Below, piece by piece: positions 34,139 to 43,184 of a stretch of 64,000 nucleotides of DNA; within the stretch, counting starts at the first letter, position 1, and each line of letters starts with the position of its first letter. The position numbers and the translations under genes were made by a program. This DNA is from Rufibacter glacialis (GTDB lineage Bacteria; Bacteroidota; Bacteroidia; Cytophagales; Hymenobacteraceae), in NCBI RefSeq assembly GCF_008271745.1, contig NZ_VKKZ01000024.1, forward strand, positions 124,001-188,000. Reading direction: 5' to 3'. The notes under the pieces are model-generated. The model was not told where the DNA came from. It saw only the letters and a list, made by a program, of their open reading frames with translations, and did not search any database.

Positions 34139-36031
34139 ATGAGTACGCACAAGCACTTCATCATTGACTTTGACAGTACCTTCACCAAGGTGGAAGCCCT
34201 GGACGAACTTTGTGCCATCTGTTACCCAGACCCGGCCCGCCGGCAGAAGGTGCTTTCTGAGATCCAGCGCATCACCGACCTGGGCATGGAGGGCGAGATT
34301 CCGCTGGTAGATTCGTTGGACCAGCGGCTGGCCTTGTTGCAGGCCAACCGCGAGCATCTGGGCACCCTTATTGAGCACCTGCGAGGCCAGATCTCAGAGT
34401 CCTTCAAGCATAACAAAGCTTTTTTTGAGGCCTTCAAAGATGACATCTACATCATCTCCAACGGGTTCAAAGAGTTCATTGTGCCTATTGTGCAGGAACT
34501 GGGCGTGAAGCCCGAGAATGTGTTCGCCAACAGCTTCACCTATGATGCAGCGGGCAACATCACCGGTTTTGACCGCGACAACGTGCTTACCCAGAACCAA
34601 GGCAAGGCCAAGCAGATAAAATCCTTGGATTTGCCCGGCGAGGTCTACGTCATAGGCGACGGCTACACCGACTGGGAGATAAAGGAAGCCGGCATAGCCG
34701 ATAAATTCTACGCCTTCACTGAGAACGTGAGCCGTGACAGCGTGGTAGACAAGGCAGACCATGTAACGCCCAGCTTAGATGAGTTCCTGTACGTGAACAA
34801 ACTTCCCAGCGCCCTGTCTTACCCCAAGAACCGCATCAAGGTGCTGGTGCTGGAAGGAATCCATGAGCGGGCCATCAACATGTTCCGGCAGGAAGGCTAC
34901 CAAGTAGAGGTGATCGCCGGAGCCCTGGAAGAAGAAGAGCTGTGTGCCCAACTGCATGATGTGGCCATCCTCTGCATCAGGTCTAAAACCCAGGTGACTG
35001 CCAAGGCCCTGGAGCACGCCCCGCGCCTCATGGCTATTGGAGCCTTCTGCATTGGTACGAACCAGATTGATCTGCAAACCTGCACGGAACGGGGCGTGGT
35101 GGTGTTCAATGCGCCCTACAGCAACACGCGCAGTGTGGTGGAGATGGCCATTGGCGAAATCATCATGCTCTCAAGAGGCATTGTGGAGAAAAGCAACCGC
35201 ATGCACGTAGGCGAGTGGGATAAATCTGCTAAAGGCTCCAATGAGATACGCGGCAAGAAGCTGGGTATCATTGGGTACGGCAACATCGGCTCGCAGCTTT
35301 CTGTGCTAGCCGAAGGCCTGGGCATGGAGGTCTATTTCTATGATGTGGTAGACAAGCTGGCCCTGGGCAACGCCAAAGTATGCCATTCCCTGGCGGAACT
35401 GCTGGCCCTGGCTGATATTGTGACCCTGCACGTAGACGGCCGCGCCAGCAATGAGAACCTCATCGGGGAGAAAGAGTTCGCCATGATGAAACCTGGCGTG
35501 CTGTTCCTGAACCTGGCCCGTGGACACGTGGTGGAGATTGAGGCCTTGGCGCAGAACATCAAAAGCGGCAAGATCAGAGGCTGCGCGGTTGACGTGTTCC
35601 CGTATGAGCCCAAGAACAACCAGGAGCAGTTTGAATCGGCGCTCCGCGGATTGCCCAACACGTTGCTTTCCCCGCACATTGGCGGCAGCACCGAGGAGGC
35701 CCAGGAGAATATTGCACAGTACGTGCCGTCTAAAATGATCGACTACATCAACACGGGCGGCTCTTACAACAGCGTGAATTTCCCTAACCTGCAGTTACCG
35801 GCCTTGCGCAACGCGCACCGGCTTATCCATATTCACCGCAACGTGCCGGGTATCCTGGCCAAGATCAATAACGTGTTGGCCGAGCACCAGATCAACATTC
35901 TGGGCCAGTACCTCAAAACGAATGAGACCATTGGCTACGTGATCACCGACGTGGACACCAAATATGACCGTTCGGTGATCAAGCAGCTGAAGCAGATCCA
36001 GGATACTATCAAATCCCGCACGCTGTATTAG
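34139..36031 (+). CDS. serA: Fused phosphoserine phosphatase / 3-phosphoglycerate dehydrogenase (SerB-SerA)
   Basis: A 630-residue fusion. Residues 1-220 form a HAD phosphatase with DFDST (10-14), SNGF (108-110 region) and VIGDGYTDWE (171-180), as in phosphoserine phosphatase. Residues 232-540 form D-3-phosphoglycerate dehydrogenase with the NAD motif GIIGYGNIG (376-384), NLARGHVV (catalytic Arg) and LSPHIGGSTEEA (catalytic His). A C-terminal ACT domain (about 555-630) could bind serine for feedback control. The protein would thus hold the first and last steps of serine synthesis, with the middle aminotransferase encoded 129 nt downstream. An in-frame extension to 34070 is Gly/Pro-rich and lacks family similarity; the ATG at 34139 begins the conserved HAD strand. 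Confidence 0.93.
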   Translation: MSTHKHFIIDFDSTFTKVEALDELCAICYPDPARRQKVLSEIQRITDLGMEGEIPLVDSLDQRLALLQANREHLGTLIEHLRGQISESFKHNKAFFEAFKDDIYIISNGFKEFIVPIVQELGVKPENVFANSFTYDAAGNITGFDRDNVLTQNQGKAKQIKSLDLPGEVYVIGDGYTDWEIKEAGIADKFYAFTENVSRDSVVDKADHVTPSLDEFLYVNKLPSALSYPKNRIKVLVLEGIHERAINMFRQEGYQVEVIAGALEEEELCAQLHDVAILCIRSKTQVTAKALEHAPRLMAIGAFCIGTNQIDLQTCTERGVVVFNAPYSNTRSVVEMAIGEIIMLSRGIVEKSNRMHVGEWDKSAKGSNEIRGKKLGIIGYGNIGSQLSVLAEGLGMEVYFYDVVDKLALGNAKVCHSLAELLALADIVTLHVDGRASNENLIGEKEFAMMKPGVLFLNLARGHVVEIEALAQNIKSGKIRGCAVDVFPYEPKNNQEQFESALRGLPNTLLSPHIGGSTEEAQENIAQYVPSKMIDYINTGGSYNSVNFPNLQLPALRNAHRLIHIHRNVPGILAKINNVLAEHQINILGQYLKTNETIGYVITDVDTKYDRSVIKQLKQIQDTIKSRTLY

Positions 36032-36069
36032 GATCATGTAGCAAGTATCATGTAGTAAGTACTTTTAAG

Positions 36070-36113
36070 AGCTGTTTTTGGCCTGTTTCTTCCGGAATGG
36101 GTTAAAAACAGCT
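36070..36113 (+). repeat. 36-bp palindromic repeat with extended stem after serB-serA
   Basis: The 36-bp core at 36074-36109 (GTTTTTGGCC ... GTTAAAAAC) lies in a perfect 10-bp outer stem AGCTGTTTTT/AAAAACAGCT. It is followed by TCTTTTA, so it may also terminate the serB-serA transcript. Confidence 0.65.
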
Positions 36114-36160
36114 TCTTTTATTCACTCAATCATTCCACCACTCCTTTATTCCATCAAAAA

Positions 36161-37237
36161 ATGGCTCCTGTTTACTTCACTCCCGGCCCGGCGCAACTGT
36201 ACCCCACGGTGGCTGGGCACCTGCAGACGGCATTAGACAAACAAGTATTTTCCCAGTCGCACCGGAGCCAGGCGTTCAAAGACCTGTACCAGCGGGCAGA
36301 CGAGGGGCTTCGGGCGCTTTTTCAACTGCCCCAGGACTATGCCATCTATTTTACCGGTTCGGCCACGGAGATCTGGGAGCGCAGCCTGCAAAGCCTCACG
36401 GCACAGCACACGTTCCACCTGGTCAACGGGTCTTTCTCCAAGAAATACCTGGACCATGCCAAATGGCTGGGCCGCCAGGCGCAGGTGCTGCAAAAGCCGT
36501 TCGGGCAGGGTTTTTCGCTGGCAGAGATTCAGGTGCCGACCGGTACAGAACTGCTGACCATCACCCAGAATGAAACCAGTTCCGGCGTGTGCATGCCCGT
36601 AGGGGATATCCATGCGCTGCGGAGTCTGTTTCCTGAGCCCTTGGTGTCGGTGGACATGGTGTCTGGGGCACCTTATGCGGCCCTTGATTTCTCACAGGTA
36701 GACATGGCCTTTTTCTCTGTGCAGAAGGGCTTCGGCTTGCCGGCGGGGCTGGGGGTGTGGTTGGTGAATGAACGCTGCCGCGAAGTGGCCGCTACGTTAG
36801 AAGGGCAGCAGTACACCGGCGGGCATTACAGCATTGCCTCCCTCCACGACCAATACCAGCAGTTTCAGACGCCTTGCACCCCTAACGTATTGGATATTTA
36901 CCTGCTCACCCACGTGGTGGAAGACATGCTGGCCAAAGGCATAGACACCATCCGGCAGGAAACCGAGGCGAAGGCCCAGCAGGTGTATGCGTTTCTGGAG
37001 GAAAGCGCGCTTTTTGCCCCCTTTGTGCAGGAGAAGGCGCACAGGTCGCCAACAGTACTGGTGGCCGAGGTAATGGAGAAACCCGCGGCCGAGGTAATCT
37101 CGCATTTAAAGGCGCAGGGCCTGGTGGTGGGCAGCGGCTACGGGGCCTTCAAAGAAAAACAAATCCGGATCGCTAATTTTCCGGCGGTCACAGAGCAGGA
37201 AATAGACCGTCTGGTGCAGGCAATGCGTCCTATTTAA
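36161..37237 (+). CDS. serC: Class V aminotransferase, phosphoserine aminotransferase type
   Basis: A 358-residue PLP enzyme. The N-terminus VYFTPGPAQLYPTV is typical of the aminotransferase class V (SerC/AGT) group. The PLP lysine lies in DMAFFSVQKGFGLPAGLGVWL and the phosphate-binding segment is in IYFTGSATEIWERSL. With the fused SerB-SerA upstream it completes the phosphorylated serine pathway: phosphoglycerate to phosphohydroxypyruvate, then phosphoserine, then serine. It is more diverged than classical SerC, so the name rests partly on context. Confidence 0.82.
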   Translation: MAPVYFTPGPAQLYPTVAGHLQTALDKQVFSQSHRSQAFKDLYQRADEGLRALFQLPQDYAIYFTGSATEIWERSLQSLTAQHTFHLVNGSFSKKYLDHAKWLGRQAQVLQKPFGQGFSLAEIQVPTGTELLTITQNETSSGVCMPVGDIHALRSLFPEPLVSVDMVSGAPYAALDFSQVDMAFFSVQKGFGLPAGLGVWLVNERCREVAATLEGQQYTGGHYSIASLHDQYQQFQTPCTPNVLDIYLLTHVVEDMLAKGIDTIRQETEAKAQQVYAFLEESALFAPFVQEKAHRSPTVLVAEVMEKPAAEVISHLKAQGLVVGSGYGAFKEKQIRIANFPAVTEQEIDRLVQAMRPI

Positions 37238-37278
37238 AGAGCCATAATCCTAAAAATTCTGGGTAGTGCAAAAAATAG

Positions 37279-37310
37279 TTTGATATATTAAACCTAAATA
37301 CCTACTTTTG
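37279..37310 (+). promoter_or_regulatory. Candidate promoter for the small lysine-rich protein gene
   Basis: The TACTTTTG box (37303-37310) and a TTG at 37279-37281, 21 bases apart, match the Bacteroidota -33/-7 pattern. The leader would be about 36 nt. Confidence 0.5.
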
Positions 37311-37352
37311 GGTATATATAGTAATTAATATAACAAAACTCATACTACCCAA

Positions 37353-37586
37353 ATGAAAAAACATCTACTTACTGTGCTACTTTGCGCTTATGCTATCTCT
37401 TTTGCTCCTTTCGCAGCAGCTGCCTCTGAAACAGTTTCTGTGGAAACCGTGAAAGAAGAACTGCCCTTCTTCAAAAAGAAAAAAGGCTCTAAGGCGAGGT
37501 ATATTCAGTTGAAGAGAAACAACGGGACTTACGTGAAGAAACGCACCAGCAATAAAAAGAAGTCTTTTTTAGGATCAAGCCGTTAA
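37353..37586 (+). CDS. Small secreted lysine-rich protein
   Basis: A 77-residue protein with a clear signal peptide (HLLTVLLCAYAISFAPFAAAA). The mature peptide is very basic, with LPFFKKKKGSKARY and TSNKKKSFLGSSR. I do not recognise the family and no function can be read. It has a candidate promoter of its own and a strong terminator, which supports a real gene. The FFKKK motif recurs in the unrelated small lipoprotein at 47127-47411. Confidence 0.65.
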   Translation: MKKHLLTVLLCAYAISFAPFAAAASETVSVETVKEELPFFKKKKGSKARYIQLKRNNGTYVKKRTSNKKKSFLGSSR

Positions 37587-37640
37587 TTTCAAGCTTGTAT
37601 TCTGCAGGTAGTCAGAAAACCTGTTTTCATTCTTCCTGTT

Positions 37641-37685
37641 AGAGCACAAAAAAGCCTTCTGTATAAGAAGGCTTTTTTGTGCTCT
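37641..37685. terminator. Perfect bidirectional terminator
   Basis: Perfect 20-bp arms (AGAGCACAAAAAAGCCTTCT and its complement) with loop GTATA. It lies between the small secreted protein gene (plus) and lutB (minus), and its right arm overlaps the lutB stop codon. Confidence 0.92.
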
Positions 37686-39066
37686 ACCGTTTTTTGCGCT
37701 GTTTTCGCCACATCTCATTGAAAGAAAGTGGGGCGGCCACCAACGGCTCACGACGTTTGTTCCAGGCTTCTTTTTGCACGTGCCCCAGCACGAAGTTCTT
37801 GACAGCGGCCGGCGCCAGGTTCAGCAACCGGCGGTTCTGCATGCCCTTGGCCCAGAATTTGAAGGCCAGCTTCTCGTTTTTGTCTACCAAACCTTCTTCC
37901 ACACTCTGTCGCCGGTTCACCAGAAGCAGGTTGTGCAGGTTGATCTTGACCGGACACACGCTGGTACAGGCGCCGCACAGAGAACTAGCGTAGCTCAGGT
38001 GTTTGTGTTCTTCCATGCCCGCCAGGTGCGGCGTGATCACCGATCCTATAGGGCCGCTGTAGGTGGTCTCATAGGTGTGCCCCCCAATGTTCTTGTACAC
38101 CGGGCACACGTTCAGGCAGGCCCCGCACCGGATGCAGTTCAACGCCTCGCGCTGCTCTGGCTGGGCCAGAAGGTTGGTGCGACCGTTGTCCAGCAGTACC
38201 ACGTACATCTCCTCAGGGCCGTCTTTCTCGGTGGGCTGCCGCGGACCGGTTAAAATGGTGTTGTAGATGGTCATGTTCTGGCCGGTTCCGCTGGTGCTCA
38301 GCAAAGGCCAGAACAGGTCCAGGTCCAGCATGGAAGGGATCAGTTTCTCAATGCCCACTACCGCAATGTGCGTTTTAGGGAAAGTGGTGGATAAACGGGC
38401 ATTGCCTTCGTTCTCAGTGATGGCCACGCCGCCAATATCTGCTACCAGGAAATTGCCGCCGCTCACGCCTACCTCGGCACTGGTGTATTTCTCCCGCAGC
38501 AGGTTGCGGGCCGTCAATACCAGTTGCTGCGCGTCATCTGTGAGGGGAATGCCCAGTTTCTGGTGGAACAGCTCGGCAATGTCTTTCTTGGACATGTGCA
38601 TGGCTGGGGTCACAATATGGTAGGGGCGCTGGTCGGCGAGCTGCACAATGTACTCGCCCAAATCCGTTTCTACCGTCTCAATGCCATTCTTCTCCAAATA
38701 ATCGTTCAGGTGGATCTCCTCGGTGCTCATGGACTTGGATTTCACCACCGACTTGGCGCGCTTGCGTTTCATGATGGCGCCAATCTCCCGCAGGGCTTCC
38801 TCAGCGTTCTGCGCCCAGATCACCTTGCCGCCCCGTTTGGTGAAGTTGTTCTCAAACTCCACCAGGTATTTGTCCAGGTTGTTGATGACCTGGGTCTTGA
38901 GGAAAGAGGCGCGTTCGCGGGCCAGCTCATGGTGCTCATAGGCCGCCATGCCGTTCTGGACCGCCGCGTTGTATTTGCCAATGTTGAAGCGGATTTTCCT
39001 GCGGTGCTCCAGGTCAAAGGCTTTATTCTCTGCGTCTAGCAGAAACTGTTTCAGTTTAGTGCTCAA
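37684..39066 (-). CDS. lutB: LutB-type iron-sulfur protein for lactate utilisation
   Basis: A 460-residue protein of the LutB/YkgF family. The N-terminal part (about 60-290) is the LUD domain. Two 4Fe-4S sites follow: CIRCGACLNVCP (Cys311, 314, 317, 321) and CGACTSVCP (Cys364, 367, 371). With LutA and LutC it oxidises L-lactate to pyruvate, but neither partner gene is adjacent, so they must lie elsewhere or the role differs. The start is a TTG preceded by AGGAG at a good distance, one of the few clear Shine-Dalgarno sequences here, and an in-frame stop lies just upstream. Confidence 0.9.
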   Translation of the reverse strand: MSTKLKQFLLDAENKAFDLEHRRKIRFNIGKYNAAVQNGMAAYEHHELARERASFLKTQVINNLDKYLVEFENNFTKRGGKVIWAQNAEEALREIGAIMKRKRAKSVVKSKSMSTEEIHLNDYLEKNGIETVETDLGEYIVQLADQRPYHIVTPAMHMSKKDIAELFHQKLGIPLTDDAQQLVLTARNLLREKYTSAEVGVSGGNFLVADIGGVAITENEGNARLSTTFPKTHIAVVGIEKLIPSMLDLDLFWPLLSTSGTGQNMTIYNTILTGPRQPTEKDGPEEMYVVLLDNGRTNLLAQPEQREALNCIRCGACLNVCPVYKNIGGHTYETTYSGPIGSVITPHLAGMEEHKHLSYASSLCGACTSVCPVKINLHNLLLVNRRQSVEEGLVDKNEKLAFKFWAKGMQNRRLLNLAPAAVKNFVLGHVQKEAWNKRREPLVAAPLSFNEMWRKQRKKR

Positions 39067-39128
39067 GTTTTTCTCCTGCTATAAAATGAGAAACGATCTC
39101 TCCAATCTATGGATAAATAAGAACTGTG

Positions 39129-39162
39129 CAAAAGTAAAGAACCTTTGGCGCAATTAGGCAAA
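39129..39162 (-). promoter_or_regulatory. Candidate promoter for lutB
   Basis: Read on the minus strand, TTTG (39159-39162) is followed 22 bases later by TACTTTTG (39129-39136), matching the Bacteroidota promoter pattern about 60 nt before the lutB start. Confidence 0.5.
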
Positions 39163-39248
39163 CGTACGTAAAATGTCAGGCTTTGTCTTGGGGCTTGGTT
39201 CTGGCTATCTCTGGTAAAACGGAGTGGTGGCCGGTACAGTACTTTTGG

Positions 39249-39284
39249 GTTTAAACGCCTTTTCCTGAAAAATAGCCCTTAAAC
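39249..39284 (-). repeat. 36-bp palindromic repeat, reverse orientation
   Basis: It starts GTTTAA and ends TTAAAC, and on the minus strand it reads GGGCTATTTTTCAGGAAAAG in its core. It lies between lutB and the thioredoxin-fold gene. Confidence 0.65.
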
Positions 39285-39362
39285 ACCAATGGAGGCCTTG
39301 TGAATTGAAAACCGAAGCGGGGGAGGTGATGAAAGAGAGGATTCCTGCCGAGGGTTGGCGGG

Positions 39363-40580
39363 CTATTTCTTAAGGGTCTGTTTCAGTTCAGTTAGCAACG
39401 CCTGCGCCTGACGGGCGTCTTCCCCAGTGGCGTTGGCCGCTTCTACTGCTGCTTTGGCTGCTTTATAAGCTGACTGATTTTTTCCGGTTGCGTGCAGGAG
39501 CTGAGCATACAGGGAGAGGTTTTCGGGGTCCCGGTGCAGCTTAAGGACTTTTTTCATGATCTGTACGCCCATTTTCAGGGTTTCTTTCTCTTTGGCAAAA
39601 GCGTTAAGGTACATGCCTGTCTCGTAGAGCGTTCGCCAATCGTTTACGGCTTTGGATTTGCTGTACGCGAGCGTCTCTTTGGCGTACCTGTGCCAATCCT
39701 GCTGCCCGGCGTAGAAGTAGATCATGGTCAAGGCGGCCAGCCGTTCAGCCTCTTTGAAGTTGGCGGCAGCGGCTTGCTGCACGTCTTTAAGCAAGACCAG
39801 GTTATTTTCTGACCCCGCTGCCTGGGCGGTTCTGGTGATGATTCTTTCTGCTCTTCTTTTTACCTCCTCTTCCTTAAACAAAGGCGAAAACTTCTGCTGG
39901 TTCTGGAGCAGATACTGGGTGGCAGGCGAGTGGAAGGCTAAATACCTGGAGAAGATGAAATTCAGGTTTTCCTCAGATTCCAGTTGCGGTGGCGTTTGAG
40001 TGGCCAAATACTCTTCCACTACTTTCTCCTCCGGACTGTCGGCTTGCCGGTAGAAACCCAGGGCTTGGCTGTATTGCAAAAGAAAAGAAGGAGACCGTTC
40101 CCCGGTGTCATACCTTTTCTTCAGCGTAAACAAGGCTTTTTCTGGGTTCAGCGCATTTTTGCCGTCTTCTATGAATTCTTCGGCAGACTTGCCGGCACCG
40201 CTCTGGTGCAGGAGTTCCGCCTCTTGGTCAAAGTACAGATAAGAAGGAAAGCTGGTGATGCCGTATTTTTTGGCAAGCGCCTCGCCCTCTCCCTTGTCTT
40301 CCATGTTAATTTGAAAGCTCACAAAGCGGGTGTTGTAGAAATCACTGACGGCTGCCATGGGGAACACTTCTTTCTCCATCTGCCGGCAGTAGCGGCAGCC
40401 GGGGGTGGAAGCGTACAAGAAGATGGCTTTCCCTTCTCGCTTTGCGGTGTGGAGTACCTGTTCCCAGGACGAAGCGGCAAAGTTGATGCCTGTTTTCTCC
40501 TGCGCCCTTGCCGGCCTGAAGGCGATGAACAGAAGAAGCGCGGTAAGGAGGTTGAAGGAGATTTTTGAGGGTACAGGCAT
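39363..40580 (-). CDS. Secreted thioredoxin-fold protein
   Basis: About 405 residues from the ATG at 40580, which starts a signal peptide (ISFNLLTALLLFIAFRPARAQ). A thioredoxin domain (about 27-140) has STPGCRYCRQMEKEVFP, with C-R-Y-C as the redox pair, and a conserved YGITSFPSYLYFD with the cis-Pro. The rest (about 150-400) is helical and resembles tetratricopeptide-like repeats. It is probably a periplasmic thiol-disulfide protein. A longer frame starts at 40820, but that part contains the terminator of the neighbouring gene, so it is not coding. Confidence 0.8.
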   Translation of the reverse strand: MPVPSKISFNLLTALLLFIAFRPARAQEKTGINFAASSWEQVLHTAKREGKAIFLYASTPGCRYCRQMEKEVFPMAAVSDFYNTRFVSFQINMEDKGEGEALAKKYGITSFPSYLYFDQEAELLHQSGAGKSAEEFIEDGKNALNPEKALFTLKKRYDTGERSPSFLLQYSQALGFYRQADSPEEKVVEEYLATQTPPQLESEENLNFIFSRYLAFHSPATQYLLQNQQKFSPLFKEEEVKRRAERIITRTAQAAGSENNLVLLKDVQQAAAANFKEAERLAALTMIYFYAGQQDWHRYAKETLAYSKSKAVNDWRTLYETGMYLNAFAKEKETLKMGVQIMKKVLKLHRDPENLSLYAQLLHATGKNQSAYKAAKAAVEAANATGEDARQAQALLTELKQTLKK

Positions 40581-40764
40581 ATCTGTTCTAATGCTGCCGT
40601 CCAACCAACCAGTGTGGCTCAGAGGCGTTCTTTTATTGTAAGAAGCTAAGGAATTCCACTGCAGCTTCATATTGGTAGGTAAATTCTGTTTAGCAGGTGT
40701 ATTTGGGAAAACGCCCACGAAACCAATGCTGTACGGAAGATAAAGAATCCCGCCGCCAGTAACA

Positions 40765-40795
40765 AAAAAAGGAGAGGCCTGGCCTCTCCTTTTTT
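40765..40795 (-). terminator. Terminator after the M28 peptidase gene
   Basis: The arms AAAAAAGGAGAGGCC and GGCCTCTCCTTTTTT are complementary with one base between them. It lies about 60 nt beyond the minus-strand stop at 40854. Confidence 0.88.
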
Positions 40796-40853
40796 CTGAG
40801 GTTATGAGAAATAGACTCAAGACTCAGAACTCAGAACTAGAAATAAGCTCCGC

Positions 40854-42482
40854 TTATTTCTTATTGCTGTCTACTTTGATGCGCTCCGTGCGGTTGGCCA
40901 GGTCCCAGGCAGTGTAGAAGACCAGACGAGATACCTTCTCGGCGCTCGGGAAGTTGATCTTGTCTACATCATCAGTGGGCTGGTGGTAGTCTTCGTGCAC
41001 CCCGTTGAAGTAAAAGGCAATGGGAATGTTGTTCTTGGCGAAGTTATAGTGGTCTGAACGGTAATAGAACCGGTTCGGGTCGTTCGGATCATCATAGGTG
41101 TAGTCCAGGTTCAGGTTCGTGTACGTTTTGTTCGCGTTTTCTGAAATGGCGTGCAATTCTGAGGAAAGTTTATCAGAGCCGATCACGTAGATGTAATCTG
41201 GTTTGCCTTCGTGCTCTTTGTCGTGGCGGCCAATCATGTCAATGTTCAGGTTAGCTACAGTGTTCTCCAGCGGGAAGATCGGGTTCTCAGTGTAGTACTC
41301 AGAGCCCAACAGGCCTTTCTCCTCGGCGGTTACGGCCAGAAACAGGATGCTGCGGCGCGGGCCGTGTCCGTTTTTCTTGGCCTGGGCAAACGCCTGGGCT
41401 AATTCCATCACAGCCACGGTGCCGGAACCATCATCATTGGCGCCGTTGTACACCACGCCGTTCTTGATGCCTTCGTGGTCATAGTGCGCGCTGATCACAA
41501 TGAGTTGGTCTTTCAGGTCTGATCCTTCCAGGTAACCCAACACGTTCTCGGTGGGCAGCGGCTGCCGGTTACGGGCTGTTTTGATTTTCACGTTGGTCGC
41601 CACCTTGTAGGGAGAAGCCACCGCTTTGCCGGCTTTGGACACCGATGCGCCGTAGGTAGCCAACTGCTCTGGCTTGGTGTTCAACAGGGCGGCTGCCATG
41701 GAAGGGGAAACATAGATGTTAGCGGCCCGGGGCTGCGCGGTAGTGGTGCCAAACCCAATAGAGGGGCGGGTAAGCATGTTGACGTAACGGGCAGTGAGTT
41801 GCTGAAACTCCGCGTCAGAAGTGCCCATGACCACCAGTACGCTTTTGGCGCCTTTCTTAGTGGCGGCGGCGGCTTTGGTGCGGACGTCCTGTGACCAGGT
41901 GCTCATTTTGTCTGAACCGCTGATGAGGTATTTGCCATCGGCTTTCTTAGGCTCGCCGGCTAACACTACCACGGCTTTGCCGTTCACGTCCAGGTTGGTG
42001 TAGTCTGAGTAGGCTGGATCTTCAATGCCGTAACCGGCAAACACCACTTGGGCGGTCTCCTCGTTCTGGTACGGGGAGGCACCCAGCACAAAAAAGTCTT
42101 TGCCCATGGTGAACTTCTTGGTTCCTACGGTCACGTAGCCTTCGCCCCAGCTGCTTTTCTCCAGGTCAAAGGCCTGATAGTAGGGATTGGAACCGGTTTT
42201 CACCGGACCTGCTAAGCCATTGGCTTTGAAATGGTTGGCGATATACTCCGCCGCCATCTTCTGCCCGCGCTCACCGGTTTCACGGCCTTCCAGGGAATCA
42301 GAGGCTAAAACGCGCAGGTATTTCTCCAGATCCGCGGCGGTGATGGTGTTGGCGTATTGGGTGGGGGTGGCCGCCGTGCTGGTAGCCGTTCCCGCTGCGG
42401 TAGAGGCCGAAGGGGTCTGGGACGAAGAGCACGCCGACAGGAATGCGGCCGCCATGCCCAGCGTGTACAAATGCTTTTTCAT
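40854..42482 (-). CDS. M28-family metallopeptidase lipoprotein
   Basis: A 542-residue lipoprotein (FLSAC, Cys18). A Ser/Thr/Ala linker is followed by an M28 peptidase with an inserted PA domain (about 120-270). Zinc ligands and catalytic residues are visible: SAHYDHEG (His), GANDDGSG (bridging Asp), AVTAEEKGLLGS (catalytic and binding Glu), NLNIDMIGRHD (Asp) and YRSDHYNF (His). It is probably an exported aminopeptidase; the substrate range is not determined. Its start is 71 bp from a 36-bp repeat. Confidence 0.92.
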   Translation of the reverse strand: MKKHLYTLGMAAAFLSACSSSQTPSASTAAGTATSTAATPTQYANTITAADLEKYLRVLASDSLEGRETGERGQKMAAEYIANHFKANGLAGPVKTGSNPYYQAFDLEKSSWGEGYVTVGTKKFTMGKDFFVLGASPYQNEETAQVVFAGYGIEDPAYSDYTNLDVNGKAVVVLAGEPKKADGKYLISGSDKMSTWSQDVRTKAAAATKKGAKSVLVVMGTSDAEFQQLTARYVNMLTRPSIGFGTTTAQPRAANIYVSPSMAAALLNTKPEQLATYGASVSKAGKAVASPYKVATNVKIKTARNRQPLPTENVLGYLEGSDLKDQLIVISAHYDHEGIKNGVVYNGANDDGSGTVAVMELAQAFAQAKKNGHGPRRSILFLAVTAEEKGLLGSEYYTENPIFPLENTVANLNIDMIGRHDKEHEGKPDYIYVIGSDKLSSELHAISENANKTYTNLNLDYTYDDPNDPNRFYYRSDHYNFAKNNIPIAFYFNGVHEDYHQPTDDVDKINFPSAEKVSRLVFYTAWDLANRTERIKVDSNKK

Positions 42483-42553
42483 GTATGTTAGGTGTGGTGC
42501 TGATTTCAGACCTTAATGCTACTGATTTTTGGGGGAATGAACAAACGATCGTT

Positions 42554-42589
42554 GTTTTTCGCCTGTTTTTGCCAAAAGTCAGGCAAAAC
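42554..42589 (+). repeat. 36-bp palindromic repeat downstream of ispF
   Basis: It starts GTTTTTCGCCTG and ends CAGGCAAAAC, so the outer arms pair, with the core TTTTTGCCAAAAGT. It lies 12 bp beyond the ispF stop. Confidence 0.7.
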
Positions 42590-42601
42590 GGCCTGCCTTG
42601 G

Positions 42602-43093
42602 TTAGCCGTTGGTCTTGTAGATCAGCACGGTGGCATAGGCCGCCACGCCTTCCTTTTTCCCCACAAAGCCCAACTGCTCAGTAGTGGTGGCCTTGATAGA
42701 AAGGTCGTCTTCTGAAATCCCCATCACCTGGGTCAGGCACGTTTTCATGGCCGGAATGTGCGGGTTCACCTTAGGTTCCTGCAAGCAGACTGTTGAATCA
42801 ATGTTGCCTACCTCAAAGCCTTTTTCCCTGATCAATTTCATGACCTCGCGCAGCAGGATCTTGCTGTCAATGCCTTTGTACTGCGGGTCTTTGTCAGAGA
42901 AATGAAACCCGATGTCGCGGAGGTTGGCCGCGCCCAGCAAGGCGTCACAGATCACGTGGACCAAGACATCTGCGTCTGAGTGGCCCAGGGCGCCGTGGGT
43001 ATGGGGTACTTTGATGCCGCCCAGCCAAAAATCAAGTCCCTCTTGCAGTTGGTGCACGTCATAGCCGAAGCCGGTTCTAATGTTAAAGCTCAT
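42602..43093 (-). CDS. ispF: 2-C-methyl-D-erythritol 2,4-cyclodiphosphate synthase
   Basis: A 163-residue cyclase of the MEP isoprenoid pathway that converts the CDP-methylerythritol phosphate derivative to the cyclic diphosphate. The motifs GFGYDVHQLQEG (zinc-binding Asp and His), HSDADVLVHVICDALLGAANLRDIG and the C-terminal KATTTEQLGFVGKKEGVAAYA are complete. It acts as a trimer in the cytoplasm. No other MEP gene is adjacent. Confidence 0.97.
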   Translation of the reverse strand: MSFNIRTGFGYDVHQLQEGLDFWLGGIKVPHTHGALGHSDADVLVHVICDALLGAANLRDIGFHFSDKDPQYKGIDSKILLREVMKLIREKGFEVGNIDSTVCLQEPKVNPHIPAMKTCLTQVMGISEDDLSIKATTTEQLGFVGKKEGVAAYATVLIYKTNG

Positions 43094-43184
43094 AATTCTA
43101 ATATGGATGCCGGCATCTGGAGGGTAGATGCCGGGCTTATTCAGGTTGCGTTATTTCAGTGAAAGGTGGTCATGCCTTTTATTT

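Noticed and set aside
39185-39220. Further possible 36-bp repeat copy
   Set aside because: It starts GT and ends AAAAC at the right distance, but the inner bases do not pair well enough to count it.
40581-40820. N-terminal extension of the thioredoxin-fold protein
   Set aside because: It spans the terminator of the neighbouring gene and would bury the signal peptide, which starts at 40580.
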